Source of the DNA: Bacteroidota bacterium
GTDB lineage: Bacteria; Bacteroidota; Bacteroidia; Bacteroidales; GCA-2711565
Assembly (NCBI GenBank): GCA_018816945.1
Contig: JAHIVC010000023.1
Coordinates: 16,896-80,895 of the forward strand
Reading direction: 5' to 3'
DNA length: 64,000 nt
Shown: one piece after another, positions 35,711 through 44,522 of the stretch
Position numbering within the stretch: position 1 is the stretch's first letter
Layout of the letters: each line of letters begins with the position of its first letter
Position numbers and translations under genes: made by a program
Notes under the pieces: model-generated
Database searches by the model: none
What the model was told of the DNA's origin: nothing
The model's input: only the letters and a program-made list of their open reading frames with translations

Positions 35711-36220
35711 ATGAAACGTTTATCAATTTTCCTGTTTGTTTTTATTATTCCATATTCCATTTTTGCGCAAGAGTTCAATAATCGAAAGGACATTCGTGAA
35801 GCAAGGAAGGCAAAAATTGAATCTACGGTTAAAAAAGTAATTGAGTCGAAAGATTTTATTTTCACGGTTAGAAATGCCAATCCGGCAATCGGGCCCTCAA
35901 TAACACTGACCTCTGATTATGATTTCAAAATTACCGGAGATTCTGCTTATAGCTACTTACCTTACTTTGGGGAAGCTTACAAAGTTGAATACGGAAGTAA
36001 TGAGGGTGGAATAAAATTCGAAAACTTAATATATAATTACCGCATCGTATTCAATAAAAAAACAAGTTATTATGAAATTAGGTTTGAAATAATTGAACCA
36101 AGTGATACCTATCGGATTTATATGAATATTTCTTCTTCAGGCTATGGGAATCTCAAAATCTCATGTAATAATCGTCAAACCATTAATTATGATGGAATTC
36201 TGAACAAATTGCTCGAATAA
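35711..36220 (+). CDS. DUF4251-like secreted protein
   Basis: This 169-residue protein has a signal peptide (cut near ...IFAQ, 20) and the DUF4251 pattern: a charged helix (25-45), then beta strands with YLPYFGEAYKVEYG and EGGIKFENL. The family is restricted mostly to Bacteroidota and has no known function. It lies directly behind a small barrel protein, which suggests an envelope role. Confidence 0.75.
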   Translation: MKRLSIFLFVFIIPYSIFAQEFNNRKDIREARKAKIESTVKKVIESKDFIFTVRNANPAIGPSITLTSDYDFKITGDSAYSYLPYFGEAYKVEYGSNEGGIKFENLIYNYRIVFNKKTSYYEIRFEIIEPSDTYRIYMNISSSGYGNLKISCNNRQTINYDGILNKLLE

Positions 36221-36283
36221 GTTGATTCAATAGTTAGATTGTTAAGTTCGGATATTTAATTCCAAACATTCAAAACTCATCAA

Positions 36284-37078
36284 TCAAAAATTAGCATTCA
36301 AAACAATCAATCCAACTACTTCCTTTAGCAATTTAGCTACCAATGCGGCAGTAATGCCCGAAGGGTCACGATCAGGATTCAGTTCCACAATATCAGCCCC
36401 AATTATCGGGGCTTTAATTTGATGCAGTAAATTAATCAGTTCTCGGGTCGATAATCCACCTGGTTCATGATGCGAAACTCCGGGTGCAAAAGCCGGATCA
36501 AGAACATCCAAATCTATTGATATATATAAAGGATTTTGAAAATTTAAAATTTTCATATTGGCGATATCTTTCATCATGACAATTTCAATTCCAAATTTTT
36601 TGGCTTGATCCAGAAGATATGTTGGCATATTTCGAATACCAACCGAAACCAATCTCTTCGCTAGACCACCTTCCATAATACGTGCGAAAGGGCAAGCGTG
36701 TGAAAAGCGATCTCCATCCAATTCGTCATAAATATCGGCATGTGCATCAAAATGCAATATGTCAAATTTACTGTGTTCCTTATTTAACGCCTGAACAATT
36801 GGATAAGTGATTGAATGATCTCCACCAAGAAACACTGATGGTAATTTTAAATCAATAGCCTTGCTTATTTGCAGCGAAATCTTTTGATAATCTGCTGTTT
36901 GAATATCTCTACAATCTTTCAATACAAGCGAAATATCAATTCCTGTTTCCGTCATATAATTTGAGGATCCGTCATAAAAAACTGTTCTTATTTCATTTGG
37001 AGCTTTTGCAGCTCCTTTTTTAAAAGACGATTTATCATCGTAAGGGATTCCAAGTAAATTTACTATTTGTTTTCTCAT
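36284..37078 (-). CDS. Ureohydrolase (agmatinase/arginase/formiminoglutamase family)
   Basis: This 264-residue enzyme hydrolyses a guanidino or formimino group with two manganese ions. All ligands are visible: His88 in GGDHSIT, Asp111, His113 and Asp115 in DAHADIYD, and Asp189 and Asp191 in DLDVLDP. The compact length fits agmatinase (SpeB)-like or formiminoglutamase-like members; the exact substrate cannot be fixed by sequence alone. No polyamine or histidine-degradation genes are adjacent. It is convergent with the DUF4251 gene and has a TATCTTTG box upstream. Confidence 0.8.
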   Translation of the reverse strand: MRKQIVNLLGIPYDDKSSFKKGAAKAPNEIRTVFYDGSSNYMTETGIDISLVLKDCRDIQTADYQKISLQISKAIDLKLPSVFLGGDHSITYPIVQALNKEHSKFDILHFDAHADIYDELDGDRFSHACPFARIMEGGLAKRLVSVGIRNMPTYLLDQAKKFGIEIVMMKDIANMKILNFQNPLYISIDLDVLDPAFAPGVSHHEPGGLSTRELINLLHQIKAPIIGADIVELNPDRDPSGITAALVAKLLKEVVGLIVLNANF

Positions 37079-37100
37079 TATTAATTACATTGATCTTACA

Positions 37101-37108
37101 CAAAGATA
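37101..37108 (-). promoter_or_regulatory. Putative -7 box (TATCTTTG) for the ureohydrolase gene
   Basis: CAAAGATA on the plus strand reads TATCTTTG on the minus strand, 22 bases before the ATG. Confidence 0.45.
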
Positions 37109-37321
37109 ATTTTTCATCTGTTTATAATTTGTTTTTTAATTGTCAGATGCCTGCCTGTCGTGTATTTCTTCACAATTTAGGTAACAATTCTTATAATTGT
37201 ACCTATGACAAAAAAAGAGCAAGAAGTAATTCTCGTGGCTCGTTTCATTTAGGATGGTTCGTAAATTTTCAAAATCAATTCCATTCATCACGTCTATCTT
37301 GAAACATAAATCCTTATTTTT

Positions 37322-38584
37322 ATGAAAATTAATCTGAAAATGATGAGCCTACGAAATAGATTAAAATCAATTGGGCCCGGAATTCTGGTAACTGCAGCCT
37401 TTATAGGACCAGGAACAATTACGACCTGTACTTTGGCAGGAGCCGGTTTTGGGTATGCACTTTTATGGGGTTTGCTATTCTCGGTTATCGCGACCATCAT
37501 ACTACAGGAAATGTCAGCCAGACTTGGTATTGTAGGCAGACTTGGCCTTGGTGAAGCTTTGAGAAAACAGTTCAAAAATCCAATCACAAAAATATTATCA
37601 GCAGTACTCATTTTGTCAGCCATCGTCATTGGAAATGCTGCTTATGAAACAGGAAATATATTGGGCGCATCACTAGGATTGGAAGAAATCACTAAATTTT
37701 CAGGATTTACGTTAGCTAATGGTGGAGTGTTAAGAATCTGGGGACCGATAATTGGTTTAACTGCATTCTTACTTTTATTTTTAGGTAGTTATAAACATTT
37801 GGAACGAGCTTTAATTGCGCTTGTTTTATTGATGAGCGTGTCCTTTATTGCCACTATGATTGTAATCGGACCTGATTTAGCTCAAATATTTAAGGGGGTT
37901 TTTATTCCTAAATTACCAACGGGAAGCACCCTAATGTTAATTGGCTTAATTGGCACTACGGTTGTTCCTTATAATTTATTTCTGCATGCATCAACCGTTC
38001 AAGAGAAATGGAAAGGTGAGAAAGACTTAAAAGTAGCTCGTATTGACTTATCCTTATCTATAATTTTAGGAGGATTAATTTCAATGTCAATAGTGATAAC
38101 CTCGGCAGTGGCATTTTTTGGTACAAACGCACAGATAAGGGGAGCTTCCGACCTTGCTTCACAATTAACTCCATTCTTGGGTGATTGGGCAGGAATCTTT
38201 ATGTCGGTTGGATTATTTGCTGCAGGAATATCCTCTGCAATTACGGCACCTCTGGCAGCTGCTTATGCCACTTCAGGTATTTTAGGTTGGAAAACTGATT
38301 TGAAATCAAAGAAATTTAAAGCGGTTTGGATATCAATTTTATCGATTGGAATTATTTTTTCAGCCATTGGATTTAGTCCGATAAAAGCGATTGTATTTGC
38401 ACAGGTAACCAACGGAATTTTACTTCCGGTAATTGCGATTTACTTATTAATAGTAATGAACAGCAAGCGTATTCTGGGAAATCATTCAAATAAAATATTT
38501 CAAAATATTTTGGGATTAATTATTGTTTTAATTATGCTTGTACTTGGAGGTAAAAGTATTCTTTTAGCTTTTGGAGCGTTGTAA
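37322..38584 (+). CDS. Nramp-related transporter lacking the canonical metal ligands (pxp-associated)
   Basis: This 420-residue protein has about 11 transmembrane helices and clear Nramp/SLC11 family resemblance. The metal site of true Nramps (DPGN in TM1, MPHN in TM6) is replaced: TM1 reads GPGT (29-32) and TM6 reads VPYN (215-218), so Asp, Asn and the selective Met are gone. It sits upstream of pxpABC, the same association as Bacillus subtilis ycsG with ycsF-kipI-kipA. This suggests transport of something linked to 5-oxoproline rather than Mn/Fe. A 172-base spacer with a GC-rich palindrome separates it from pxpA. Confidence 0.8.
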   Translation: MKINLKMMSLRNRLKSIGPGILVTAAFIGPGTITTCTLAGAGFGYALLWGLLFSVIATIILQEMSARLGIVGRLGLGEALRKQFKNPITKILSAVLILSAIVIGNAAYETGNILGASLGLEEITKFSGFTLANGGVLRIWGPIIGLTAFLLLFLGSYKHLERALIALVLLMSVSFIATMIVIGPDLAQIFKGVFIPKLPTGSTLMLIGLIGTTVVPYNLFLHASTVQEKWKGEKDLKVARIDLSLSIILGGLISMSIVITSAVAFFGTNAQIRGASDLASQLTPFLGDWAGIFMSVGLFAAGISSAITAPLAAAYATSGILGWKTDLKSKKFKAVWISILSIGIIFSAIGFSPIKAIVFAQVTNGILLPVIAIYLLIVMNSKRILGNHSNKIFQNILGLIIVLIMLVLGGKSILLAFGAL

Positions 38585-38667
38585 ATGACTATTGATAAAT
38601 GATTATTCATTATTGATCAATGTTGAATGTAAAATTTAAAATGTAGAATTTTCAATGATCTTGATAC

Positions 38668-38686
38668 CCTGCCTGCCGCAGGCAGG
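38668..38686. repeat. GC-rich palindrome (9-bp arms, CCTGCCTGC/GCAGGCAGG)
   Basis: Perfect 9-bp arms around a single C, in a spacer full of short repeated words (TTGATACTTGAAACATG type). Same family as 9862 and 44209. Confidence 0.7.
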
Positions 38687-38756
38687 TTGAATCTTGATAC
38701 TTGAAACATGAAACTTGACACTTGTATCTAATTCTAGAATCTAAAAATCTAATATA

Positions 38757-39515
38757 ATGAAAGTAGATATAAACTCAGATTTAGGCGAAAGCTTCGGAAA
38801 TTACAAAATGGGAAATGATGCTGAAGTAATGAAATACATTACATCTGCAAATATAGCCTGTGGTTTTCATGCCGGCGACCCGGTGGTGATCGAAGATACC
38901 ATCAAATTGGCACTCGAAAATAAGGTTGCAATTGGGGCTCATCCCGCTTATCCCGACCTGATGGGTTTCGGACGACGATCAATGAATTTAAGCCCAAAAG
39001 AAATCAAAGCCTATGTCCTTTATCAGGTGGGTGCGCTCAAAGCTATGACAGAAGCATTGGGAGGTAAATTACAACATGTAAAAGCACATGGGGCATTATA
39101 CAATGATGCTGCCGTAAATAAATCTATTTCAACTGCAATAGTTGAAGCAGTTTACTTAATCGATCCTGAGCTTATTTTTATGGGTCTGGCAAATTCTGAA
39201 ATGTTGGAAGTGGCTAAAAAGTTGGGTCTAAAAACTGCAAGCGAAGTTTTTGCAGACCGCGCATACATCAAGTCTGGAACCTTGGTATCGCGTGCACTTC
39301 CAGGAGCAGTCATTCACGACACCAATATTTGCAACGAAAGGGTTTTAAGAATGATCGAGGAAGGAAGTGTTAAAGGGATTGATGGCAGCGATATTAAAAT
39401 TAAGGCAGAAACTATATGTATTCATGGTGACAATCCTGCAGCAATCGACATGGCCAGGTCATTAAAAAATCATCTTGAAAAAAATGGAATCATCATACAG
39501 GCAATAAAAAAATGA
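38757..39515 (+). CDS. pxpA: 5-oxoprolinase subunit A (LamB/YcsF family)
   Basis: This 252-residue protein matches the LamB/YcsF family over its full length (start MKVDINSDLGESFG, then IACGFHAGDP, GAHPAYPDLMGFGRR, HVKAHGALYND, EVFADRAY, ICIHGDNP). With PxpB and PxpC it forms the ATP-dependent prokaryotic 5-oxoprolinase that opens pyroglutamate to glutamate, a damage product of glutamine and glutathione. The stop overlaps the start of pxpB by four bases (ATGA), so translation is coupled. Confidence 0.93.
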   Translation: MKVDINSDLGESFGNYKMGNDAEVMKYITSANIACGFHAGDPVVIEDTIKLALENKVAIGAHPAYPDLMGFGRRSMNLSPKEIKAYVLYQVGALKAMTEALGGKLQHVKAHGALYNDAAVNKSISTAIVEAVYLIDPELIFMGLANSEMLEVAKKLGLKTASEVFADRAYIKSGTLVSRALPGAVIHDTNICNERVLRMIEEGSVKGIDGSDIKIKAETICIHGDNPAAIDMARSLKNHLEKNGIIIQAIKK

Positions 39516-40210
39516 CCAATAATAACTTGAAGATTATTCCTTCCGGAGATTCTGCTATATTGGTGCGACTCGGTAATGAGATCACCGAAGAAATTAACAC
39601 ACGTGTGCATGATCTTCATTTTATGCTGGATGTATTAAAGATCAAAGGAATTATTGAAATGGTACCTGCTTATGCGGACCTTCTTATTTTGTATGATCCT
39701 TTGAAGGTTTCTTATGATGGATTAAGTCAAATAATTAAAGAGGAAATTGAAAAACCAGGCAAACCGGGAACTATCGAACAGCGATTAATCCAAATTCCGG
39801 TTTGTTACGATGAAGAATTTGGCAGTGACCTTGAAGAGGTATCTGAACACACAGGATTGTCAAAAAAAGAAATTATTCAAATTCATTCCTCCACAAAGTA
39901 CCTTGTTTATATGCTTGGATTTACACCCGGATTTAGTTATTTAGGTGGAATGGATGAACGGATTGCCTGTCCGCGAAAAAAAATACCTAGACAAAATATT
40001 CCGGCAGGTTCGGTAGGTATTGCTGATAAACAAACAGGAATTTATCCCATCGAAAGCCCTGGTGGTTGGCAACTCATAGGCAGGACGCCACTCAATCTTT
40101 TTGATCCAGATAGAGAAGATGTGTTTCTTTGCAGAGCAGGTGATCATCTGCAATTTGTTCCAATAAGTAAAACTGAATTTGAATCAATTAAAATAGCACA
40201 GGACAAATGA
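39512..40210 (+). CDS. pxpB: 5-oxoprolinase subunit B (KipI family)
   Basis: This 232-residue protein has the KipI/PxpB pattern: the start IIPSGDSAILVRLGNEI, then YMLGFTPGFSYLGGMDERIACPRK and the GSVGIADKQTGIYPIESPGGWQLIGRTP block. The Bacillus orthologue also inhibits the sporulation kinase KinA, but in non-sporulating Bacteroidota the enzymatic role applies. It overlaps pxpA and pxpC by four bases on each side, which supports a strictly co-translated complex. Confidence 0.92.
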   Translation: MTNNNLKIIPSGDSAILVRLGNEITEEINTRVHDLHFMLDVLKIKGIIEMVPAYADLLILYDPLKVSYDGLSQIIKEEIEKPGKPGTIEQRLIQIPVCYDEEFGSDLEEVSEHTGLSKKEIIQIHSSTKYLVYMLGFTPGFSYLGGMDERIACPRKKIPRQNIPAGSVGIADKQTGIYPIESPGGWQLIGRTPLNLFDPDREDVFLCRAGDHLQFVPISKTEFESIKIAQDK

Positions 40211-41142
40211 CTGGGCAGATAAAATTTATCTCGGGCGGAATGCTGACAAGTATTCAGGATATGGGCAGATATGGCCATCAAAAATTTGGCATGCCTGTAT
40301 CAGGGGCCATGGATACATACTCCTTGCAATTGGCGAACTATTTAGTAGGGAATAAAAGAAATGAAGCCTGTTTTGAAATAACCTATCTTGGACCGGAAAT
40401 AGAATTCCATTCTGATACAACGATTGCGATTAGTGGTGCAATTATGCAATCAAAAGTAAATGGAAGTTCTGTTCCAATGAATACAAGTATTTTTATTGCA
40501 AAAGGGGATATTTTGGTAATGGGAGCCGTAAAAAAAGGAATGAGAGCCTATTTGTCAATAGCCGGTGGGGTAATAATTCCAGATGTAATGGGAAGCAGGT
40601 CCACTTATCTCAGAGCTAAAGTAGGTGGTTTTCAGGGTCGGAAAATTGAAACAGGGGATCTAATTGAAATTGGTAAGAATTCGTTAATACTGATGAAAGA
40701 AATCCCTTCTCCGCTCTTATTTATCTACCCGGGTATTCAAACAATCAGAGTTTTGAAGGGCACTGAATTTTATCGTTTTGAAAACGAAGCTTGGAATACC
40801 TTTCTCAATTCTGAATATACGATCAGCAATCAAAATGACAGAATGGGTTATCGTTTATCGGGCCCTCCAATTAAGCATAAAAACGGAGCTGATATTATTT
40901 CATCCGGAATAGTGAACGGCAGCATACAAGTTCCGGGTCACGGAGAACCGATCATTATGATGGCCGATCACCAAACAGTTGGAGGATATACAAAAATTGC
41001 CAATGTAGTGTCTGTTGACCTGCCTATCATGGGACAAATGAAAGCCGGGGATAAAATAAAATTTAAAGAAATTACCCTTGAAGAAGCTCAGGACTTAATT
41101 AAAAAACAGGAAGAAAACTTAGTTAAATTGTTTAATTTATAA
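40207..41142 (+). CDS. pxpC: 5-oxoprolinase subunit C (KipA/biotin-dependent carboxylase-like)
   Basis: This 311-residue protein belongs to the KipA/PxpC family (start ISGGMLTSIQDMGRYGHQ, then GVPVSGAMD-like MPVSGAMD, LSIAGGV, SNQNDRMGYRLSGPP and GMADHQTVGGY-like MADHQTVGGY). It forms the catalytic complex with PxpB. It starts in the ATGA overlap with pxpB. The DUF2891 gene follows after only six bases, so the operon probably contains four genes. Confidence 0.92.
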   Translation: MTGQIKFISGGMLTSIQDMGRYGHQKFGMPVSGAMDTYSLQLANYLVGNKRNEACFEITYLGPEIEFHSDTTIAISGAIMQSKVNGSSVPMNTSIFIAKGDILVMGAVKKGMRAYLSIAGGVIIPDVMGSRSTYLRAKVGGFQGRKIETGDLIEIGKNSLILMKEIPSPLLFIYPGIQTIRVLKGTEFYRFENEAWNTFLNSEYTISNQNDRMGYRLSGPPIKHKNGADIISSGIVNGSIQVPGHGEPIIMMADHQTVGGYTKIANVVSVDLPIMGQMKAGDKIKFKEITLEEAQDLIKKQEENLVKLFNL

Positions 41143-41148
41143 TTTGTT

Positions 41149-42270
41149 ATGCAAGCATCAATTTCAAGAAAACCATTAGTTACAGGGCTATTCGTTTTTA
41201 TGTTAATTAGTTCAATTAATATTAAAGCGTCACAAGATGAAACTAGCAAATCCATTAAACTCACGCAAGAAGTGGCTTCAGATTTTGCTCGCCTGGCATT
41301 AAATTGCGTGCATAAGGAATATCCTAATAAAACAGGGCATGTGATGAATGATTCGACGGAGGTGCTCTCTCCTTCTGAAATGCATCCGGCTTTTTATGGA
41401 TGCTTTGATTGGCATTCGTCGGTTCATGGTCATTGGATGTTGGTTCGGTTATTAAAACTGTTCCCAAATTTACCTGAAGCTGAAGAAATTAGGAATGCTA
41501 TAAATTCAAATTTAAAAAAGGAAAACATTCTAAAAGAGGTTGAATATTATAATCAGGAAGGGCGTAAATCATTCGAGCGAACTTATGGTTGGGCATGGTT
41601 ACTAAAACTTTCGGAAGAATTGCACGGCTGGAATGATAAAGATGGAAAACACTGGCTTGAAAATATAGAACCGCTTACTCAGCGTATGATTAAGGCTTAT
41701 ACAGATTTTCTTCCAAATCAAACTTATCCGGTCAGAACCGGGGTTCACCCGAATACCGCCTTTGGAATATCATTTGCATTAGATTATGCCCGAAAAATCA
41801 ATGATGTTTCCTTTGAAGATTTTTTAATTGAAAGAAGTAAAACATATTTTCAGAATGATAAGGATGGACCGGCACTTTGGGAACCCGGTGGAGAAGATTT
41901 TTTATCACCTGTTTTAATAGAGGCCGATTTGATGAGAAGGGTTTTAAACCCTGATGAATTTGCAAACTGGTTTCATCAATTTTTACCCGGATTTAGCAAT
42001 GATCAATATTCAAATTTAACCCAACCGGCAATTGTTTCTGACCGTAGTGATCCGAAAGGAGTTCACCTTGATGGATTAAACTTAAGCAGGGCATGGTGTA
42101 TGTTGGGGATTTTAAATGCTTTATCCAAAGATGATCCTGTAAGAGAAATATTAAAAACAGCAGTTAATATTCATGCAACAAGTGCGTTGAATAACATTGC
42201 TACAGGAAGTTACGAAGGTGAGCATTGGCTGGCATCCTTTGCTGTTTATTTACTTTCGCTTGAACAATAA
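41149..42270 (+). CDS. DUF2891-family secreted protein
   Basis: This 373-residue protein has an N-terminal hydrophobic signal (residues 10-28) and the DUF2891 pattern (HPAFYGCFDWHSSVHGHW, RTYGWAWLLKL, ALWEPGGEDFLSPVLIEADLMRRVL, PKGVHLDGLNLSRAW). The many Trp, His and acidic residues recall (alpha/alpha) barrel glycosidase-like folds, but no function is established. It is six bases behind pxpC and probably in the same transcript, which hints at a link to amino acid or peptide turnover. That link is inferred from position only. Confidence 0.8.
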   Translation: MQASISRKPLVTGLFVFMLISSINIKASQDETSKSIKLTQEVASDFARLALNCVHKEYPNKTGHVMNDSTEVLSPSEMHPAFYGCFDWHSSVHGHWMLVRLLKLFPNLPEAEEIRNAINSNLKKENILKEVEYYNQEGRKSFERTYGWAWLLKLSEELHGWNDKDGKHWLENIEPLTQRMIKAYTDFLPNQTYPVRTGVHPNTAFGISFALDYARKINDVSFEDFLIERSKTYFQNDKDGPALWEPGGEDFLSPVLIEADLMRRVLNPDEFANWFHQFLPGFSNDQYSNLTQPAIVSDRSDPKGVHLDGLNLSRAWCMLGILNALSKDDPVREILKTAVNIHATSALNNIATGSYEGEHWLASFAVYLLSLEQ

Positions 42271-42458
42271 CAAAACATTGGATTTACTCAACATCCAGTA
42301 AATAATTTAATTATAGTAAGTTACCTCGTTTTTCATATTTCCGACCAAATTATATTGTACTACAATTAATTATCCATAGGTATTCTTCCCTATTCTATCT
42401 ATTCACTAAATATGATATATATCAATAGTTAAATATTTAGAGCACTTCAAATTATATA

Positions 42459-42466
42459 TATATTTG
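42459..42466 (+). promoter_or_regulatory. Putative -7 box (TATATTTG) for the FadL-type porin
   Basis: TATATTTG fits TAnnTTTG, about 72 bases before the ATG at 42539. The surrounding 267-base spacer has no gene. Confidence 0.4.
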
Positions 42467-42538
42467 TATATCTATTTATGTTAATAGCAAGATTAGTAGA
42501 TATAGAATCAAACTCAATAGCAATAAAATCAAAAATTT

Positions 42539-43807
42539 ATGAAACGAAAACAAAATTTTAAGAGCAAACTTACAATTGCTACTATGGTATTAGTACTTGC
42601 AAGTAGCAGTTTATTTGCCACCGACGGATACTTTGGTGTTGGTTTTGGCACAAAAAGCAATGGTATGGCCGGTGCAGGAATTGCACTTTTCCAAAATTCA
42701 CTATTTGGAGCTAACAACCCTGCCGGTTTAGTATTTTTAGGTAATAAATATGGAGTAAGTTTAGCTGTTTTTAACCCGATTCGATCGTACGAAATTACTG
42801 GTAATCCAAGTATGTATCCCGGTACTTTTGGGTTAGCACCCGGAAAAGTAGAAAGTGAATCAAATATTTTTCTGATGCCTGCATTATCAGCTAACTGGAT
42901 GCTTGATGACAAAAGTGCTTTCAATGTTTCTTTGTTCGGAAACGGTGGAATGAACACCGATTATCCAACTGCAACATTTCATGGTAATTCACCAACAGGT
43001 GTTAATTTAATGCAATTGTTTGGAGCATTCACTTACTCACGCAAATTAAGTGATAATTGGAGTGTTGGTCTGTCTGCAATAGCAGCATGGCAATCATTCG
43101 AAGCAAAAGGACTTCAGGCTTTTGCAGGTTTTTCAATGGATGGAACCAAATTAACCGACAATGGCGCAAGCTCAGCTTTAGGATTAGGAGGAAAACTTGG
43201 TATTTATGGTGAAATCACAAAAGGATTAACATTTGGAGCTACTTACCAGACCAAAATTTCAATGGGTCAATTTGATGAGTACGCAGGATTATTTGCCGAA
43301 AAAGGTGATTTCGATGTCCCTGCAACCTGGACAGCCGGTATAGCTTATGAATTTATTCCTGAGAAATTAGTTTTTGCGTTTGATGTTAAACAAATTTTTT
43401 ACAGTAAAGTAAAATCTATTGCGAATACCATGATGAGTTCGACCGGACCAAACTTCCCAATGGGATCAGAAACCGGTGCAGGTTTTGGATGGCAAGATAT
43501 GACCATTATTAAATTTGGTGTTGAATATGCAACTTGTAAAGATTGGACCTTAAGAACAGGTTATTCACACGGAACCAACCCTGTGCAGGCAAGCGAAGTA
43601 ATGTTTAACATCTTGGCACCCGGAGTTATTGATGACCATATCACTTTAGGGTTTTCTAAAAAAATGGGCAAAAACGAATTGAATTTCGCTATTGTTCGTG
43701 CATTAGAGAATACCGTTATCGGTCCAAATCCAATGGAAGCACCTGGTCAACAAACTATTGGTTTAACAATGAGTCAATGGATTTTTGAAATTGGTTTTAC
43801 ATTTTAA
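42539..43807 (+). CDS. OmpP1/FadL-family outer-membrane transporter
   Basis: This 422-residue protein has a signal peptide (cut near ...SSSLFAT, 28) and the FadL start pattern (DGYFGVGFGTKSNGMAGAGIALFQNSLFGANNPAGLVFLG). Strand-rich sequence ends in FEIGFTF, the aromatic closing strand. FadL-type barrels take up long-chain fatty acids or other hydrophobic compounds; the substrate here is not known. A strong terminator follows. Confidence 0.87.
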   Translation: MKRKQNFKSKLTIATMVLVLASSSLFATDGYFGVGFGTKSNGMAGAGIALFQNSLFGANNPAGLVFLGNKYGVSLAVFNPIRSYEITGNPSMYPGTFGLAPGKVESESNIFLMPALSANWMLDDKSAFNVSLFGNGGMNTDYPTATFHGNSPTGVNLMQLFGAFTYSRKLSDNWSVGLSAIAAWQSFEAKGLQAFAGFSMDGTKLTDNGASSALGLGGKLGIYGEITKGLTFGATYQTKISMGQFDEYAGLFAEKGDFDVPATWTAGIAYEFIPEKLVFAFDVKQIFYSKVKSIANTMMSSTGPNFPMGSETGAGFGWQDMTIIKFGVEYATCKDWTLRTGYSHGTNPVQASEVMFNILAPGVIDDHITLGFSKKMGKNELNFAIVRALENTVIGPNPMEAPGQQTIGLTMSQWIFEIGFTF

Positions 43808-43810
43808 TCC

Positions 43811-43859
43811 GTCAAAAAGGATATTAAAGAGGCTGTCCATGTTGGGCAGCCTTTTTTTT
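43811..43859 (+). terminator. Terminator, copy 1 of a repeated hairpin unit
   Basis: The 9-bp stem AGGCTGTCC/GGGCAGCCT (43830-43838 with 43844-43852, one G-T pair) is followed by eight T's. The bases before it (GTCAAAAAGGATAT...) and the stem are nearly the same as at 48060-48106, so the terminator is part of a repeated unit. Confidence 0.85.
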
Positions 43860-44135
43860 GCATCAACATTATTAACAATTCGTAATAAAAAAATATAAGC
43901 ACTCTTTTGATCGGGTTAAAAATGAAAATTCATAATTTTGCAGATCATAAACCTTGCGAACAAAACCTAAATATTAGCAACTAATCAATAGGTATTTCCT
44001 AATTAATTTAGAATTTGGTTCTTTCTCAGTTATAGTTAATCAACAAAAAAAATATTCTTAACTTGCTGATAAAAATATCACTTATTTACTTAATTGAATA
44101 TTAACAAGTTTTAAATTTGGTTAGGTGATTCAAAT

Positions 44136-44445
44136 GAACTACTTGGCAGCAAGCTGTCGAGGTATCAATTTGGAAATTCTTTTTATTGACGATGCAAGCA
44201 TCGGAGTACCTGCCTGCGCAGGCAGGTTAATCTCATTTATCCCGATACGCTGCGCTATCGGGATTCCTGCCTGTACTGCTGTTAGGCAGGCAGGCGTTCA
44301 TCTTACAGATTTCAATTCACTACGTTTTTGAAATCTGAGTTTCACGAATAAATGGTACTAAACCTCAGGGTTGAACAATGAACCCTTGTTTTCGGTGTAG
44401 AACTACGAGGAGAATTCAAACAAATTTCTCGCCTGCCATGCAGGC
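44136..44445. repeat. Cluster of GC-rich palindromes in a 660-bp gene-free spacer (43860-44522)
   Basis: This spacer has no convincing gene. It contains a TACTT..GGTA hairpin (44140-44165), a perfect 18-bp palindrome CCTGCCTGCGCAGGCAGG (44209-44226), a CCCGATA/TATCGGG hairpin (44241-44262), CCTGCCTG/CAGGCAGG arms (44266-44294), AGGGTT/AACCCT (44367-44386) and GCCTGC/GCAGGC (44431-44445). A TAATTTTG box at about 43935 has no matching gene. The open frames crossing here translate repeat sequence and are not coding. Confidence 0.7.
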
Positions 44446-44522
44446 AGACAAGTCCGCCGAAGCGAACGCGAAAGAGGATTAAAAACACTTGGACATCACA
44501 TTTTGGTAATTTTAATATCTTC

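Noticed and set aside
37090..37302. 70-codon plus-strand open frame upstream of the Nramp-related gene
   Set aside because: It overlaps the promoter of the ureohydrolase gene and translates half of a GC-rich repeat; no recognisable domain.
44125..44331. 68-codon open frame and the opposite frame at 44342-44542
   Set aside because: Both translate clustered palindromes in a gene-free spacer and resemble no protein family.
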